Part shown: positions 43,715-53,373 of the stretch, one piece after another
How positions within the stretch are numbered: the first letter of the stretch is position 1
Layout of the letters: the number at the start of each line of letters is the position of its first letter
DNA from: CAISOG01 sp044375625
Lineage (GTDB): Bacteria > Pseudomonadota > Alphaproteobacteria > CAISOG01
Reading direction: 5' to 3'
Assembly (NCBI GenBank): GCA_044375625.1
Contig: JBILMH010000002.1
Span: forward strand, 9,654-73,653
Length of the DNA: 64,000 nt
Notes under the pieces: model-generated
What the model was told of the DNA's origin: nothing
The model's database searches: none
Seen by the model: only the letters and a program-made list of their open reading frames with translations
Program-made: the position numbers and the translations under genes

Positions 43715-44467
43715 ATGCATTATCCACAATTTTGTCAAAAAGCTAGTGGCGAATTTTGCCATCCCACCGCGACGGTTTTCGTCATCGCCTTGCTGACCAC
43801 CCTGTTCTGCCTGTTGTCGATACAATGGCTGGATCTGCCCCTGACCCTGTGGATGGCGCAACAGAAAGAAAATCTCCCTGTTTTGCAGTCGTTTTTTAAG
43901 TTTGTCACCATGTTTGGTAAGGGTGTCGCCCTGATTGCACCCGCCCTGGCGATGGTTTTGGTGCTATGGTGGCTAGATCGCCGCGCCCATCAGCCATTGG
44001 CTAAGGGCATCAACAAATTTTTATCAGAGAAAAAATTGTTGGATGAAAAGCGCCGCAAATTGTGGTTGCGCTGGAGCGTGCTGTTTTTGGCAGCCATGGT
44101 TGTTTCAGGCATTTTGGTCAATGTGCTGAAATTTCTTATCGGACGGCCGCGGCCTGAATTGTGGTTTAGCCAGGGATCTTATGGCTTTGACCCGCTTGCG
44201 CTGCATCACGCCTGGCACTCCCTGCCCTCTGGCCACTCCACCACGGCGGGGGCGTTGGCGGTTTTTGTTTGGCAGGCTGGGGGAATATGGCGTTATGCCG
44301 CCCTGCTCTACGCCCTGCTGATTGCCGCCAGCCGCCTGGTGCTGTTGCAACATTATCTGGCCGATGTGGTGGCGGGGTTGGTTTTTGGTGCGTTGGTCAG
44401 CTGGCTGCTGCTGCGGCGTTATCGCCCTGCCCCATCTTTATCGCCTAACATCCCATCAAAGTCTTAG
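43715..44467 (+). CDS. PAP2-family membrane phosphatase
   Basis: 250-residue inner-membrane phosphatase with about six helices. The three-part acid-phosphatase signature is intact: K-x6-R-P in KFLIGRPRPE, PSGH in SLPSGHSTTAG, and S-R-x5-H-x3-D in ASRLVLLQHYLADV. Such enzymes dephosphorylate undecaprenyl diphosphate, phosphatidylglycerophosphate or lipid A (LpxE/LpxF type). It stands four bases ahead of lptF, in an LPS-export operon, so a lipid A or Und-PP substrate is a reasonable inference. Divergent from nuoC across 36 bases. Confidence 0.9.
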   Translation: MHYPQFCQKASGEFCHPTATVFVIALLTTLFCLLSIQWLDLPLTLWMAQQKENLPVLQSFFKFVTMFGKGVALIAPALAMVLVLWWLDRRAHQPLAKGINKFLSEKKLLDEKRRKLWLRWSVLFLAAMVVSGILVNVLKFLIGRPRPELWFSQGSYGFDPLALHHAWHSLPSGHSTTAGALAVFVWQAGGIWRYAALLYALLIAASRLVLLQHYLADVVAGLVFGALVSWLLLRRYRPAPSLSPNIPSKS

Positions 44468-44471
44468 CGGT

Positions 44472-45635
44472 ATGTTCCTGCAAACAGCCGAAACCCATTA
44501 CAACCGCTATATCCTTAGGCAGCTTTGGAAAACAGGCGCAATGGTGCTGATTAGCCTGTTCATGGTGCTGTGGTTCAGCCAGTCACTTCGTTTTATTGAA
44601 TTGGTGGTCAATCGCGGCCTACCATTTTACATGGTTTTGGTGCTGTCACTGCAATGGTTGCCCAGCCTGTTGGTCATCCTGTTGCCGGTCAGTCAGATGA
44701 TCACGCTGCTGCTGGTAATGCAGCGGATGATTGCCGATCACGAATGGGTAGTTTGGAATGCGGTGGGAACCCCACCCCGCACCCTGCTGCGCCCTTTTTT
44801 GCTATTTGGCATGGCGGGCACCATCGTACTGGGACTATCCAACCTGTATCTGTTGCCTGTCAGCTACAACAGTTTTCGCGATTACCAAGATCGCCTGCGC
44901 GATAGTGTCCTAAGCCTGCAAGAGGGGACGTTTACCAACGCCCTGCCCAACATCACCGTTTTCGTCCGCCAACAAAATGGCAGCAGCAAATTTAATGGCC
45001 TGTTGATCCAGGATACCCGCAGCAGGCAGGAAACCGACACCATTTATGCCAGCAGTGGTGAGCTGTTGCGCACGTCAGAGGGGGTCATCCTGCGCATTTT
45101 CAATGGAACACGACAAAGCCTGAACCTGACCACCAAAGAGCTGTCGCTGCTATCCTTTGCGGAATATCAGCTGAATCTCAGCGCGACCCTGGGTGGGTCT
45201 GGCAACAATACGGGCGGACGCAACTCGGACGCTAAGGGGTTATCAACCCTTAGCCTGCTGCGTGCCAACGACGCTGGCATCAAACCTAGCCAGCTGCGTT
45301 CCTATCGCGCTGAGGCGCATCAGCGCATTATCGGCAGCTTTTTTCCGCTGTGCCTAACCCTGTTGATGTATTTTGGTCTGACCCAGGATTTGCGCACCCG
45401 CCACAACCGCACCCGAATTTTGCTGCGTGTCTGTGTAATCGGGGGGGTGTTTATGGTTATTGGCTATGGATTAAACGCCCTGAATGTTCGTGACAATCGA
45501 TTCATCTGGATTTCCTATGGATTGGTCATCGGCACGCTATACGCCTGTTACCGATGGGGAAAAATCAGAATTGCTGCCCGCAGTTTCAAAATAGGGTACA
45601 ACCCGTCATCATCCTTTCACCATGGGCACCCCTGA
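44472..45635 (+). CDS. lptF: LPS export system permease LptF
   Basis: Inner-membrane half-permease of the LptB2FG transporter that extracts LPS toward the periplasmic bridge. Helix 1 (YILRQLWKTGAMVLISLFMV), RMIADHEWVVWNAVGTPP (the coupling-helix region seen as E-x-x-x-x-x-A-x-G), a periplasmic beta-jellyroll in the middle, and three C-terminal helices. 387 residues. The frame extends upstream into the PAP2 gene; the ATG at 44472 is the sensible start. The stop overlaps the lptG start by one base (TGATG). Confidence 0.93.
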   Translation: MFLQTAETHYNRYILRQLWKTGAMVLISLFMVLWFSQSLRFIELVVNRGLPFYMVLVLSLQWLPSLLVILLPVSQMITLLLVMQRMIADHEWVVWNAVGTPPRTLLRPFLLFGMAGTIVLGLSNLYLLPVSYNSFRDYQDRLRDSVLSLQEGTFTNALPNITVFVRQQNGSSKFNGLLIQDTRSRQETDTIYASSGELLRTSEGVILRIFNGTRQSLNLTTKELSLLSFAEYQLNLSATLGGSGNNTGGRNSDAKGLSTLSLLRANDAGIKPSQLRSYRAEAHQRIIGSFFPLCLTLLMYFGLTQDLRTRHNRTRILLRVCVIGGVFMVIGYGLNALNVRDNRFIWISYGLVIGTLYACYRWGKIRIAARSFKIGYNPSSSFHHGHP

Positions 45636-46753
45636 TGCTGCTGCACCGCTATATCCTGGGACAGTTTGCCCGTAGCCTGCTAACCATGCTGGCGCTGATG
45701 GCTATCATCATTTTTCTGCTGGATTATTTAGAGCAAGCCCGCCGCTTTAGTGAGCGCGGATTGGATCTATCGGTGCTGTTAAAAATCATCTGGTTGCGTA
45801 TGCCGCGGCTGTTGGGGCAAACCCTGCCCTTTATCTTGTTGTTCGCGGCCATTTTGGCCAGCCACCGTCTTAACCGCGGCCGTGAGCTGCTGATAGCCAG
45901 GCTAAGCGGCCTATCGCTGTTTCATTTGATGGCGGGCTTGGTTATTGCAACTGGTCTGCTGGGTGTGACCAAAATTCTGCTGCTGGATCCCTTAGCCAAC
46001 TACAGTTTTGGCCGTTATGAACGGCTGGAGGGCAGATTGCTGAATCGGCCGATCAATGTTAGCGGCCTGGGCGAAAATGGCCTATGGCTTAGTCAATCGC
46101 GTTTTAAGCCCGAAAGCACCGAAATCGACGGTTATGACATTATGCAGGTGCAACAGTTTCAGGATCGGCCGCTAAAGCTGCGTCAAGTGATGATTTTGCA
46201 GTTTGATAGCCAAGATCGCCTGCTATCCCGCCTTAATGCCGCCGAAGCCGTCCCGCAGGAGGATCGTACTTGGATACTGGTGGATGTAACCCAATATGAC
46301 TTGGCCAACCCCGATGCGCCGCCTGTGCCCGTCACCATATCCTCCATGACCTATGCCAGCGCGCTTAGCGGCGATAGCATTCGCCAACGGGTAGAGTCGC
46401 CCGAACGATTAACAGTATGGCAGCTGCCCCGCCTAATCCGCACCCTGGAGCAAACAGGCTTTGCCACCCGCGTTCATCGCCTGTATTGGCAAAGCCTACT
46501 GGCCTATCCCGTCCTGCTTATGACCATGTTGGTGATTGGCATAACGGTGGGGCAGCATGGGGGGCCGCGCACCCAACAGCAGCTTTGGCAGGCTGTCGTC
46601 GGCGCCACCATCGCCTTTGGCTTTTATGGGTTAACTCAGGTTTTTCAGGCGCTGGCCACCGGCGATCGCATCCCCGTCATGGTTGGGGCATGGGCACCCG
46701 CCCTGATGATGCTGTCGGCCAGCTTAGCCTTTTTGTTGCATCGGGGCGAATAA
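45635..46753 (+). CDS. lptG: LPS export system permease LptG
   Basis: Partner permease to LptF. LLHRYILGQFARSLLTMLAL start, then SHRLNRGRELLIARLSGLS (coupling region), a periplasmic domain, and VHRLYWQSLLAYPVLLMTM plus last helices. 372 residues from the ATG at 45635, which shares one base with the lptF stop. The ATPase lptB and lptA/lptC are not in the window. Confidence 0.94.
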   Translation: MLLHRYILGQFARSLLTMLALMAIIIFLLDYLEQARRFSERGLDLSVLLKIIWLRMPRLLGQTLPFILLFAAILASHRLNRGRELLIARLSGLSLFHLMAGLVIATGLLGVTKILLLDPLANYSFGRYERLEGRLLNRPINVSGLGENGLWLSQSRFKPESTEIDGYDIMQVQQFQDRPLKLRQVMILQFDSQDRLLSRLNAAEAVPQEDRTWILVDVTQYDLANPDAPPVPVTISSMTYASALSGDSIRQRVESPERLTVWQLPRLIRTLEQTGFATRVHRLYWQSLLAYPVLLMTMLVIGITVGQHGGPRTQQQLWQAVVGATIAFGFYGLTQVFQALATGDRIPVMVGAWAPALMMLSASLAFLLHRGE

Positions 46754-46771
46754 CAGGCGAAAACAGTCTTC

Positions 46772-49018
46772 ATGCTTGCTCACGCTTTACCCCCTACGAT
46801 ACGGCGCCTTATCCTGCTGTCAGCCTGCCTGCTGATGGCCAGCGGCCTGCTGCACAGCAGTTTTGCCAACCCTGTTGATGCCCCTGCTACAGCGGGCACC
46901 AATGCGGGCAAGGATTTGCACAAGGATTTGCAGCGGCAGGCGTTGTTGGCCGCCGACCAACTGACCTATGACCAGCAGAACAAAAAAATCGTGGCGGAAG
47001 GCGGGGTGGAAATCGAGCGTGATGGGCGGGTGTTGCAGGCGGATCGCGTTAGCTATGACCAAACCAACCGCGTCTTAACCGCCGAAGGCCATGTCAAATT
47101 GATTGATGTTAGTGGCGATGTGGCATTTGCCGACAAAATGGTGATGGATGACCAGTTCCGTGAGGGCTTTGCTGAGGAAGTTCGCCTGTTGTTGGCCGAC
47201 AATTCCCGCATGGCCGCCCGCCGCGCCGATCGCAGCGATGGCAATCTCAGCAATTTGCATCGCGTGACTTTTTCGCCCTGCAAGGTTTGTGAGGATCCCA
47301 ACCAGGCACCCTTTTGGCAGCTTAAGGCGGATCGCGTTACCCATAACCAACAGGACAAAATGTTGGTTTACCATGATGTTCGCCTGGAATTTTACGGGCT
47401 TCCCGTGTTCTATAGCCCCTATTTTTCCTATCCCGACCCCAGTGTTAAGAAAAAATCAGGGCTGTTAAGCCCATCCTATCTAAAATCCAGTCAAAACGGT
47501 AACGGGTTCAGCATCCCCTATTTCTGGAATATCGCACCAGAACGCGACCTAACCCTGCAACCTGTTGTCTATGACAAGGCGGGCAATTTGCTGAAACTGC
47601 AATACCGTAAACGCTTTCGGCGCGGCATTGTGGATGTGCAGGGCAGCGGTGGTTATCTGGATCGCGTGCTTGATGACGGCCAAACCTCGAATACTGGGCG
47701 TGGCCATATTAAGGCAATGGGGCGCTATGATTACGATGAAAACTGGCGCTTTGGCGCCGATATTCAAAAGGCGTCCGATAGATCCTACATGACCCGCTAT
47801 GATATTGATAAAAACCTACTGCTGCAAAACCGATTGTATGCAGAGGGCTTTTATGGGCGTGATTATGCCAATGTGTCGCTGTACAAATTTGATGACTTGC
47901 GGCAATCGGTGGATCCAGAACTTTCGCCAAGGGCGCTGCCCGTCGCCTCCTACGAACATTATTCCCCCCGTTTGGGCGGCGGCAGTCTCTTGAGCAACAG
48001 TTATCTAAAATGGACGCCCAGCACCGCCATTTTGCAACGGGATGTAGGCGTCAATACCCAACGATTATCCAGTAAGGCGGAATGGGTTATCCCAGAGCTG
48101 ATTGCCAATAACGGCACGCGGTTGCGCCTAAACGCCCTTATCCAATCTGACCTTTATAAGGTGCAGGAGCCCAACACCACCAACGGATCGCGCGATATTG
48201 GCCGCCTTGTCCCGATTGCCAGCGCTAAGCTGGATCGCCCCCTGGTTTCGCCTGGCCAAGATTTCACCCAAACCATCAACCCGTTGGTGCAGGTGACCGC
48301 TACCCCCAACACCAAAGCCAACAGCAAAAAAATTCCTAATGAGGATAGCCAATCGTTTGAATTGGATGAAACCAACCTGCTCAGCACCAACCGCTTTCCT
48401 GGCCTGGATCGCCTGTCAACGGGCAATCGTGTTGATTATGGTGTTAGCCATGAAATAAAAAATCGTCGGGATCAGCATATTCGCACCTTTGTTGGCCAAA
48501 GCTTTGAACCGAACGCGAAAGATGTTTACGGTGTTGATACGGGGGCGGGGCAATCGCTGTCCGATGTGGTAGGCGGTACCACCATTGGCCTTTCCAAAAA
48601 TACTGAGGTGGCCTATCGATTCCGCCGTGACAGCGAATCCCTTAAATCCCGTCGGGATGAGGTTGGTTTTACCACTCAAATTAAGCCTGTTACCCTGAGC
48701 GCCAGCTATGTTGCACTGAACCCAAAATCGGCGACTAACACCAATCTTATCCCGCAAGAACAGGTGATTGGCAGCGTTGGCGTGAACCTAGGCGATGGGT
48801 GGAACCTGACCACCAGCAGCTCTCGCGATTTGCGGACTGGGCAGACTCGCAATTTCGGTGGCGCGTTGACCTATGGCAACGAATGTACCAACCTGTCCGC
48901 CACCTTTACCCATGATTTTACCTCTAATTCCGTGGACAACAAGCCAGGAACCAGCCTGCTGTTACAGCTGAATCTAAAGTATTTAGGCGATGTTGGGGAT
49001 AGCAACCTTTCCTTCTAA
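46772..49018 (+). CDS. lptD: LPS-assembly outer-membrane protein LptD
   Basis: Outer-membrane beta-barrel that, with LptE, inserts LPS into the outer leaflet. An N-terminal signal peptide (RLILLSACLLMASGLLHSSFA) is followed by an OstA/LptA-like jellyroll: AADQLTYDQQNKKIVAEGGV, VLQADRVSYDQTNRVLTAEG and FSPCKVCEDPNQAPFWQLKA. The barrel follows from about residue 210 (GLPVFYSPYFSYPDPSVKKK) and runs to a terminal Phe (GDSNLSF). 748 residues, normal. Cysteines in CKVC are the N-terminal pair of the usual disulfides; I do not see the usual adjacent C-terminal Cys pair. Confidence 0.94.
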   Translation: MLAHALPPTIRRLILLSACLLMASGLLHSSFANPVDAPATAGTNAGKDLHKDLQRQALLAADQLTYDQQNKKIVAEGGVEIERDGRVLQADRVSYDQTNRVLTAEGHVKLIDVSGDVAFADKMVMDDQFREGFAEEVRLLLADNSRMAARRADRSDGNLSNLHRVTFSPCKVCEDPNQAPFWQLKADRVTHNQQDKMLVYHDVRLEFYGLPVFYSPYFSYPDPSVKKKSGLLSPSYLKSSQNGNGFSIPYFWNIAPERDLTLQPVVYDKAGNLLKLQYRKRFRRGIVDVQGSGGYLDRVLDDGQTSNTGRGHIKAMGRYDYDENWRFGADIQKASDRSYMTRYDIDKNLLLQNRLYAEGFYGRDYANVSLYKFDDLRQSVDPELSPRALPVASYEHYSPRLGGGSLLSNSYLKWTPSTAILQRDVGVNTQRLSSKAEWVIPELIANNGTRLRLNALIQSDLYKVQEPNTTNGSRDIGRLVPIASAKLDRPLVSPGQDFTQTINPLVQVTATPNTKANSKKIPNEDSQSFELDETNLLSTNRFPGLDRLSTGNRVDYGVSHEIKNRRDQHIRTFVGQSFEPNAKDVYGVDTGAGQSLSDVVGGTTIGLSKNTEVAYRFRRDSESLKSRRDEVGFTTQIKPVTLSASYVALNPKSATNTNLIPQEQVIGSVGVNLGDGWNLTTSSSRDLRTGQTRNFGGALTYGNECTNLSATFTHDFTSNSVDNKPGTSLLLQLNLKYLGDVGDSNLSF

Positions 49019-49090
49019 AGGCTGCTAGCCAAATTTCGTGGGATAGCATAACCTGCACCATCATTAGCAACATTTGAATTTGGATAACCT

Positions 49091-50446
49091 ATGCGTATCG
49101 GTCGTTTCGTTCTTTTATCATTAAGCCTGCTGCTGACAGTCTATGCCCACAACCCTGTGCATGCGGAAACAGCGGCCAAACCAAAGCCAAAACCCGCAAG
49201 CCAACCAGCGGCTGCTACTGCTGCTGCCCCTACCCCTACCCCTACTGTATCCAAACCACCGTTGCAGGATGGCCAATATATCGTGGCCACGGTCAACAAA
49301 AAGCCGATTACCCGCTTTGATTGGGAACAGCGGATTCGGGTTGCCCTGGTCATGGCCGATATGCAGCCAACCGCCGCCAACAGTGAGCAGGTCGCCCTGC
49401 CCGTGTTGCGCAATTTGGTTGATGAGCAGGTGAAGTTGCAGGAGGCGGAAAGGCTGAATTTGTCGGTAAAACCTGAAGAAATCGACAATGTCTATGCCAG
49501 CATTGAGCAAAATAACAAAATGGCCAAGGGCGGGATGAAGCAGATGCTGAAGAAGCTGCAGGTTTCCGAAGCCGCCTATGACAATGAAATTCGTGCTAGC
49601 CTGTTGTGGCGCAAGGTGATTCAACGCGCGCTGATTCCCGAAATGCAAGTTTCGGGGGATGAGGTGATGCGCGCCCGCCAACGCAAGCTGGCGGTGATGG
49701 ATAGGCCAGAATATCGCCTGGCCGAAATCGTCCTGAACAGTGAGGATCCCTCCACCCGGGATCGGGTGATTGAATCGGCCAAGGGGTTGATGCAGGCCTT
49801 GGCCGCGGGTGCCGATTTTTACAAACTGGCCAAACAGTTTTCCAGCAGCCCATCGGCGGCGGAGGGCGGCAATCTGGGGCTGATTCCCGAATCCTTGCTG
49901 GCGGAGGATCAGCGGCAATTGTTCAAAAATCAGGGTGCTGGCCGTGTGTTAACCCTGGAACGCAACGACGAAATTGTTATCTATTGGTTGCAGGAGGTTC
50001 GGCAACCCAATCAAACCTACAATAAATCTATCCAGTTGAATGTTAAGCAAATTTTGTTGCCCGCTGACGGTGATTTGGCGATGGCACAGGCCACCCAACA
50101 AAGTCTGGCGAACACCGATTGTGGGCAGCTAACGACGCAGCTGGAAAGCCAGGTTCCTGGTGGGCGTGTGCTGGAGCTAAGTGACGCCAAGCTAAGCGAT
50201 TTTTCCCGATCATTGGCCGCTGAGCTGGCGTCTATGCCCGTTGGTGGCGTAACCACGCCGATTAAGGCGGATAGCGGCTATACCATGTTAAAACTCTGCC
50301 AACTCAACCTGGATGGGGTTGCGGGTCTGGGCACCAAGGAATTGACGGATGGCTTGCGCCAGGAAAAAATTCTTCAGTCCGCCGCCCAATATCTACGCAC
50401 CCTTAAGCGCAGCGCGCGTATCGAAATTAAGGTGACCTCCTATTAG
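49091..50446 (+). CDS. surA: Periplasmic peptidyl-prolyl isomerase SurA
   Basis: Chaperone for outer-membrane proteins, including LptD. Signal peptide (RFVLLSLSLLLTVYAHNPVHA), Ala/Pro-rich lead, SurA N-terminal chaperone domain (VATVNKKPITRFDWEQRI, VLRNLVDEQVKLQEAERLN), then one clear parvulin domain (YRLAEIVLNSED, ADFYKLAKQFSSSPSAAEGG, LGLIPESLL) and a degenerate second one. 451 residues. Follows lptD, the common surA context; pdxA, often next, is absent. Confidence 0.92.
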   Translation: MRIGRFVLLSLSLLLTVYAHNPVHAETAAKPKPKPASQPAAATAAAPTPTPTVSKPPLQDGQYIVATVNKKPITRFDWEQRIRVALVMADMQPTAANSEQVALPVLRNLVDEQVKLQEAERLNLSVKPEEIDNVYASIEQNNKMAKGGMKQMLKKLQVSEAAYDNEIRASLLWRKVIQRALIPEMQVSGDEVMRARQRKLAVMDRPEYRLAEIVLNSEDPSTRDRVIESAKGLMQALAAGADFYKLAKQFSSSPSAAEGGNLGLIPESLLAEDQRQLFKNQGAGRVLTLERNDEIVIYWLQEVRQPNQTYNKSIQLNVKQILLPADGDLAMAQATQQSLANTDCGQLTTQLESQVPGGRVLELSDAKLSDFSRSLAAELASMPVGGVTTPIKADSGYTMLKLCQLNLDGVAGLGTKELTDGLRQEKILQSAAQYLRTLKRSARIEIKVTSY

Positions 50447-50461
50447 GGGGAGGCTTTTTCT

Positions 50462-51310
50462 ATGCCCCCCACCCTGCCCCCTGAATCGCCCCCAGCTCTG
50501 CCCACCGTCGCGGCCATCATCCGCCAACATGGCCTGAGCGCCAACAAAAGCTTGGGGCAACATTTTCTGCTGAACCCCAGCCTGCTGGAAAAAATCGTTA
50601 CCGTGGCGGGCATTCCGCCGCAGGCGCAGGTGGTGGAAATTGGCCCTGGCCCTGGGGGGCTAACCCAGGCGCTGTTAAAACTGCTGCCCAACCCCGTGTT
50701 GGCGATAGAGCGGGATCAGCGGCTGATTCCTGTGTTGGAACAGTTGAGGGTCGCCTATCCCGCCCGTTTTTCCTTTCGCCTGACCGACGCCATGACCCTG
50801 AACTTGGCCGAATGGGCGGGGGAAGGCTTGGATCCGCTTTGGATAGTCGGCAACCTGCCCTATAATGTGGGAACCGCCATGTTGGCACACTGGTTAACCC
50901 CACCCCTGCTGCTGGCTGGCGCGGTGGTAATGCTGCAGAAGGAGGTGGCGGAGCGGATGGGCGCAACCCCTGGCGATGCTGGCTATGGCCGCCTTAGTTT
51001 GCTGACCCAGGCGGTGGTGGGCGTGGAAAAGCTGATGGATCTCAGCCCGCAAGCCTTTACCCCGCCGCCCAAAGTTCATTCACGCTTGATACGGCTGATT
51101 CCCCATGCGTCGCCGCCATCGCCCGACCTGTTTGCCTGCCTGGCGCGCCTAACCGCCATGGCGTTTCAACAGCGCCGCAAAAAGCTGAAAAGCACGCTGG
51201 CCAGCTATCTTTCCGCTATGGAGGCACTGGGGATAAATCCCGACCGCCGCCCTGAGGAGCTATCGTTGGCAGAATTTTTGGCGCTGGCACAAAAGATAAG
51301 TCAAGAATAA
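50462..51310 (+). CDS. rsmA: 16S rRNA dimethyladenosine transferase
   Basis: Dimethylates A1518 and A1519 in the 16S 3' hairpin, a late ribosome-assembly step. NKSLGQHFLLNPSLLEKIV, VVEIGPGPGGLTQALL (SAM motif I), LAIERDQRLIPVLEQ, IVGNLPYNVGTAML (catalytic NLPY) and FTPPPKVHSRLIRL are present. 282 residues. A strong GGGGGAGG lies eight bases before the ATG and just after the surA stop. Confidence 0.96.
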   Translation: MPPTLPPESPPALPTVAAIIRQHGLSANKSLGQHFLLNPSLLEKIVTVAGIPPQAQVVEIGPGPGGLTQALLKLLPNPVLAIERDQRLIPVLEQLRVAYPARFSFRLTDAMTLNLAEWAGEGLDPLWIVGNLPYNVGTAMLAHWLTPPLLLAGAVVMLQKEVAERMGATPGDAGYGRLSLLTQAVVGVEKLMDLSPQAFTPPPKVHSRLIRLIPHASPPSPDLFACLARLTAMAFQQRRKKLKSTLASYLSAMEALGINPDRRPEELSLAEFLALAQKISQE

Positions 51311-51327
51311 ACTGGCAAAAAGCCAGT
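51311..51327. terminator. Short inverted repeat between rsmA and gmk
   Basis: ACTGGC and GCCAGT form a perfect six-base stem around an AAAAA loop, placed directly after the rsmA stop and 30 bases before the convergent gmk stop. No T tract follows on the plus strand, so terminator function is only possible. Confidence 0.3.
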
Positions 51328-51356
51328 CGATGCCGATACCGTTAGCAAGCCGCCAT

Positions 51357-52034
51357 CTATAACGACTGCAGCACCACCTGATCCAACAGCTCCGCCACAT
51401 GGGTGCGAACCATCAGGTCATTGGGGCGACATGCCTGCAACCCCAGGGCATCATCGGTTGCAATTTTATAGGCCAGGGCGGTGCTTTCCGCGATGGTGCG
51501 ATTGACGATGATATAGTCATATTCGTTGTAAAAAGCGATTTCGCCATAGGCATTTTGAATGCGCCGCTGATTTTCCAGGGCATCGGTGCGCGGACGTGCC
51601 GCCAGCCGATCCCACAATTCCTGCATGGTGACGGGAAGTAAGAAAATTGCGGTTAAATAGTTGGTTAACTCTGGCCGCTTTTTAATCTGACGCATGCCCA
51701 GCGATTCGATGACCAACAGAACTTTTTGGCCAGACTCCAACTGCTGCAAAATATAATCGGCGGGGGTGCCATAGTGGTTGTCATGAATTTGGGTATGTTC
51801 CAACAGCTGGCCATCGGCCAAACGGCGGTCAAATTCCTGTTGACTGATAAAGAAATAGTCCCGCCCATCAATCTCACCAGGCCGCTGTTTACGGGTGGTG
51901 ACGGAGATAGAACGATGCAAGGTGGGATCCAGGCGCAACAGCTCGCCCGCTATTGTGGTTTTTCCACCGCCTGACGGGGCGGACAGAATAACCAACTTAC
52001 CACCTTTGGGGGAACCATTATCTGGCACAGGCAT
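51357..52034 (-). CDS. gmk: Guanylate kinase
   Basis: Phosphorylates GMP to GDP. P-loop APSGGGKTTI, GMP-binding SISVTTRKQRPGEIDGRDYFF, and the YGTP segment are present, followed by VLLVIESLG and lid residues. 225 residues with a 12-residue polar N-terminus. The P-loop differs slightly from the common GPSGAGKS form but keeps the Gly/Lys/Thr set. Confidence 0.95.
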   Translation of the reverse strand: MPVPDNGSPKGGKLVILSAPSGGGKTTIAGELLRLDPTLHRSISVTTRKQRPGEIDGRDYFFISQQEFDRRLADGQLLEHTQIHDNHYGTPADYILQQLESGQKVLLVIESLGMRQIKKRPELTNYLTAIFLLPVTMQELWDRLAARPRTDALENQRRIQNAYGEIAFYNEYDYIIVNRTIAESTALAYKIATDDALGLQACRPNDLMVRTHVAELLDQVVLQSL

Positions 52035-52182
52035 CGGCCTTTATGAAAGAGTGGGGTGATGAAAGGGCAAACCCTGGCGGACACAGGCTAAGTGACCTTA
52101 GGATACTATGGCTTATGCGACTTTTTAGGGTTTTAGGCAAGAAAAAGTTATCCTTAAGGGTTTAATGGATTAGCTTCATCGG

Positions 52183-53277
52183 TCAGTTCTGGGGGGATAC
52201 CGCCCCCTCCTCCGCCTTGCGGCTTTCGTTCGCCCCTTTGCTTTTGCGCCAGGCCGCGACATTGGTCAAATGATCCTCATAGCTGTTGGCAAAGACATGC
52301 CCACCCTTGCCATCGGCCACAAAAAACAATTCATTTCCCAATTGCGCCTGCGCCACCGCCCACAGCGATGCACGGCCAGGGTTGCCAATCGGCGTGGGCG
52401 GCAAACCGTTAATGTGATAAGTGTTAAAGGGATGCTCAATAGCCAGATCCGATCGGGTCAGGGGTCTATCCATCGGCAATCCATCGCCAACCGCATAGGC
52501 CACGGTGGGATCCGCCTGCAACGGCATGTTGCGCACCAGCCGGTTCAGATACACCGCCGCCACCCGCGCCCGTTCCTCAGGCTGGGGGGTTTCCGCCTCA
52601 ACAATGCTGGCCAAAATGACCAAATCCTTGGCGTTACGCAGGGGCAATCCCTCGCGCCGTGCTGCCCAAATGGCCTGCACCACTTGCGCCATATCTTTTT
52701 GCATGCGGGCAACCAACGCTGGCCGCTTTTCGCCGCGCCGAAAGGCATAGCTTTCGGGCAACAGCGTACCCTCCGCGGGCGCAATCGCCACCTCCCCCGT
52801 CAATCCCTCCGCCACCTCAAGCCGTTGCACCACCTGGCGGCTGGTAAAACCCTCAACCACCGTGAACAGCCGCTGATACACCCGCCCGTTGGCAATCGCA
52901 TCGGCAATTTGGCGACCCGTCTGCCCCGTTTTGATCTGATATTCCCCCGCCTTAAAGCGTCGATGTTGGCCAAAAACCAGGCTGCTGGCCATAAAGGATG
53001 ATTCGCTTTTGACCACACCTGCCTCGGTTAATTGCTTGGCAATCCCCCGCAGGCCTGTGCCAGGCGCTATAACGATCAACTGCTCCTCACCCATATACGG
53101 CACCCGCATATAGCCCAGTTGTAGCCCGAACCAGCCAAAGCCAGCCATCCACAGCGCCATGCCCAGCAGCACCAGCACACCAAAGCGCCGCTGTTTGGAT
53201 TTCAGCAATGCCGCACCCGCCTGGTTACTGGCTTGCGGAGCGGGAGATTGCAACGTGCTATCGTTATCGGTCATCAA
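52183..53277 (-). CDS. mltG: Endolytic murein transglycosylase MltG
   Basis: Inner-membrane-anchored enzyme that cleaves nascent glycan strands and sets chain length. One N-terminal transmembrane helix (FGVLVLLGMALWMAGFGWFG), a LysM-like domain (EGFTSRQVVQRLEVAEGLTG), then the YceG catalytic domain with EGTLLPESYAF, LASIVEAET (catalytic Glu), VAAVYLNRL, LQADPTVAYA and PFNTYHINGLPPTPIGNPG. 364 residues. The usual fabF/acpP neighbours are absent here. Confidence 0.94.
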   Translation of the reverse strand: MMTDNDSTLQSPAPQASNQAGAALLKSKQRRFGVLVLLGMALWMAGFGWFGLQLGYMRVPYMGEEQLIVIAPGTGLRGIAKQLTEAGVVKSESSFMASSLVFGQHRRFKAGEYQIKTGQTGRQIADAIANGRVYQRLFTVVEGFTSRQVVQRLEVAEGLTGEVAIAPAEGTLLPESYAFRRGEKRPALVARMQKDMAQVVQAIWAARREGLPLRNAKDLVILASIVEAETPQPEERARVAAVYLNRLVRNMPLQADPTVAYAVGDGLPMDRPLTRSDLAIEHPFNTYHINGLPPTPIGNPGRASLWAVAQAQLGNELFFVADGKGGHVFANSYEDHLTNVAAWRKSKGANESRKAEEGAVSPQN

Positions 53278-53373
53278 TAGGGATTCCTTTGTTAGGACAA
53301 ATTGTGCCAGAGTGGGCGGGGCGTATCAATAGCTAATAGATTAACATGCGGGCTGAAAGGGTGCGGCGGGATT

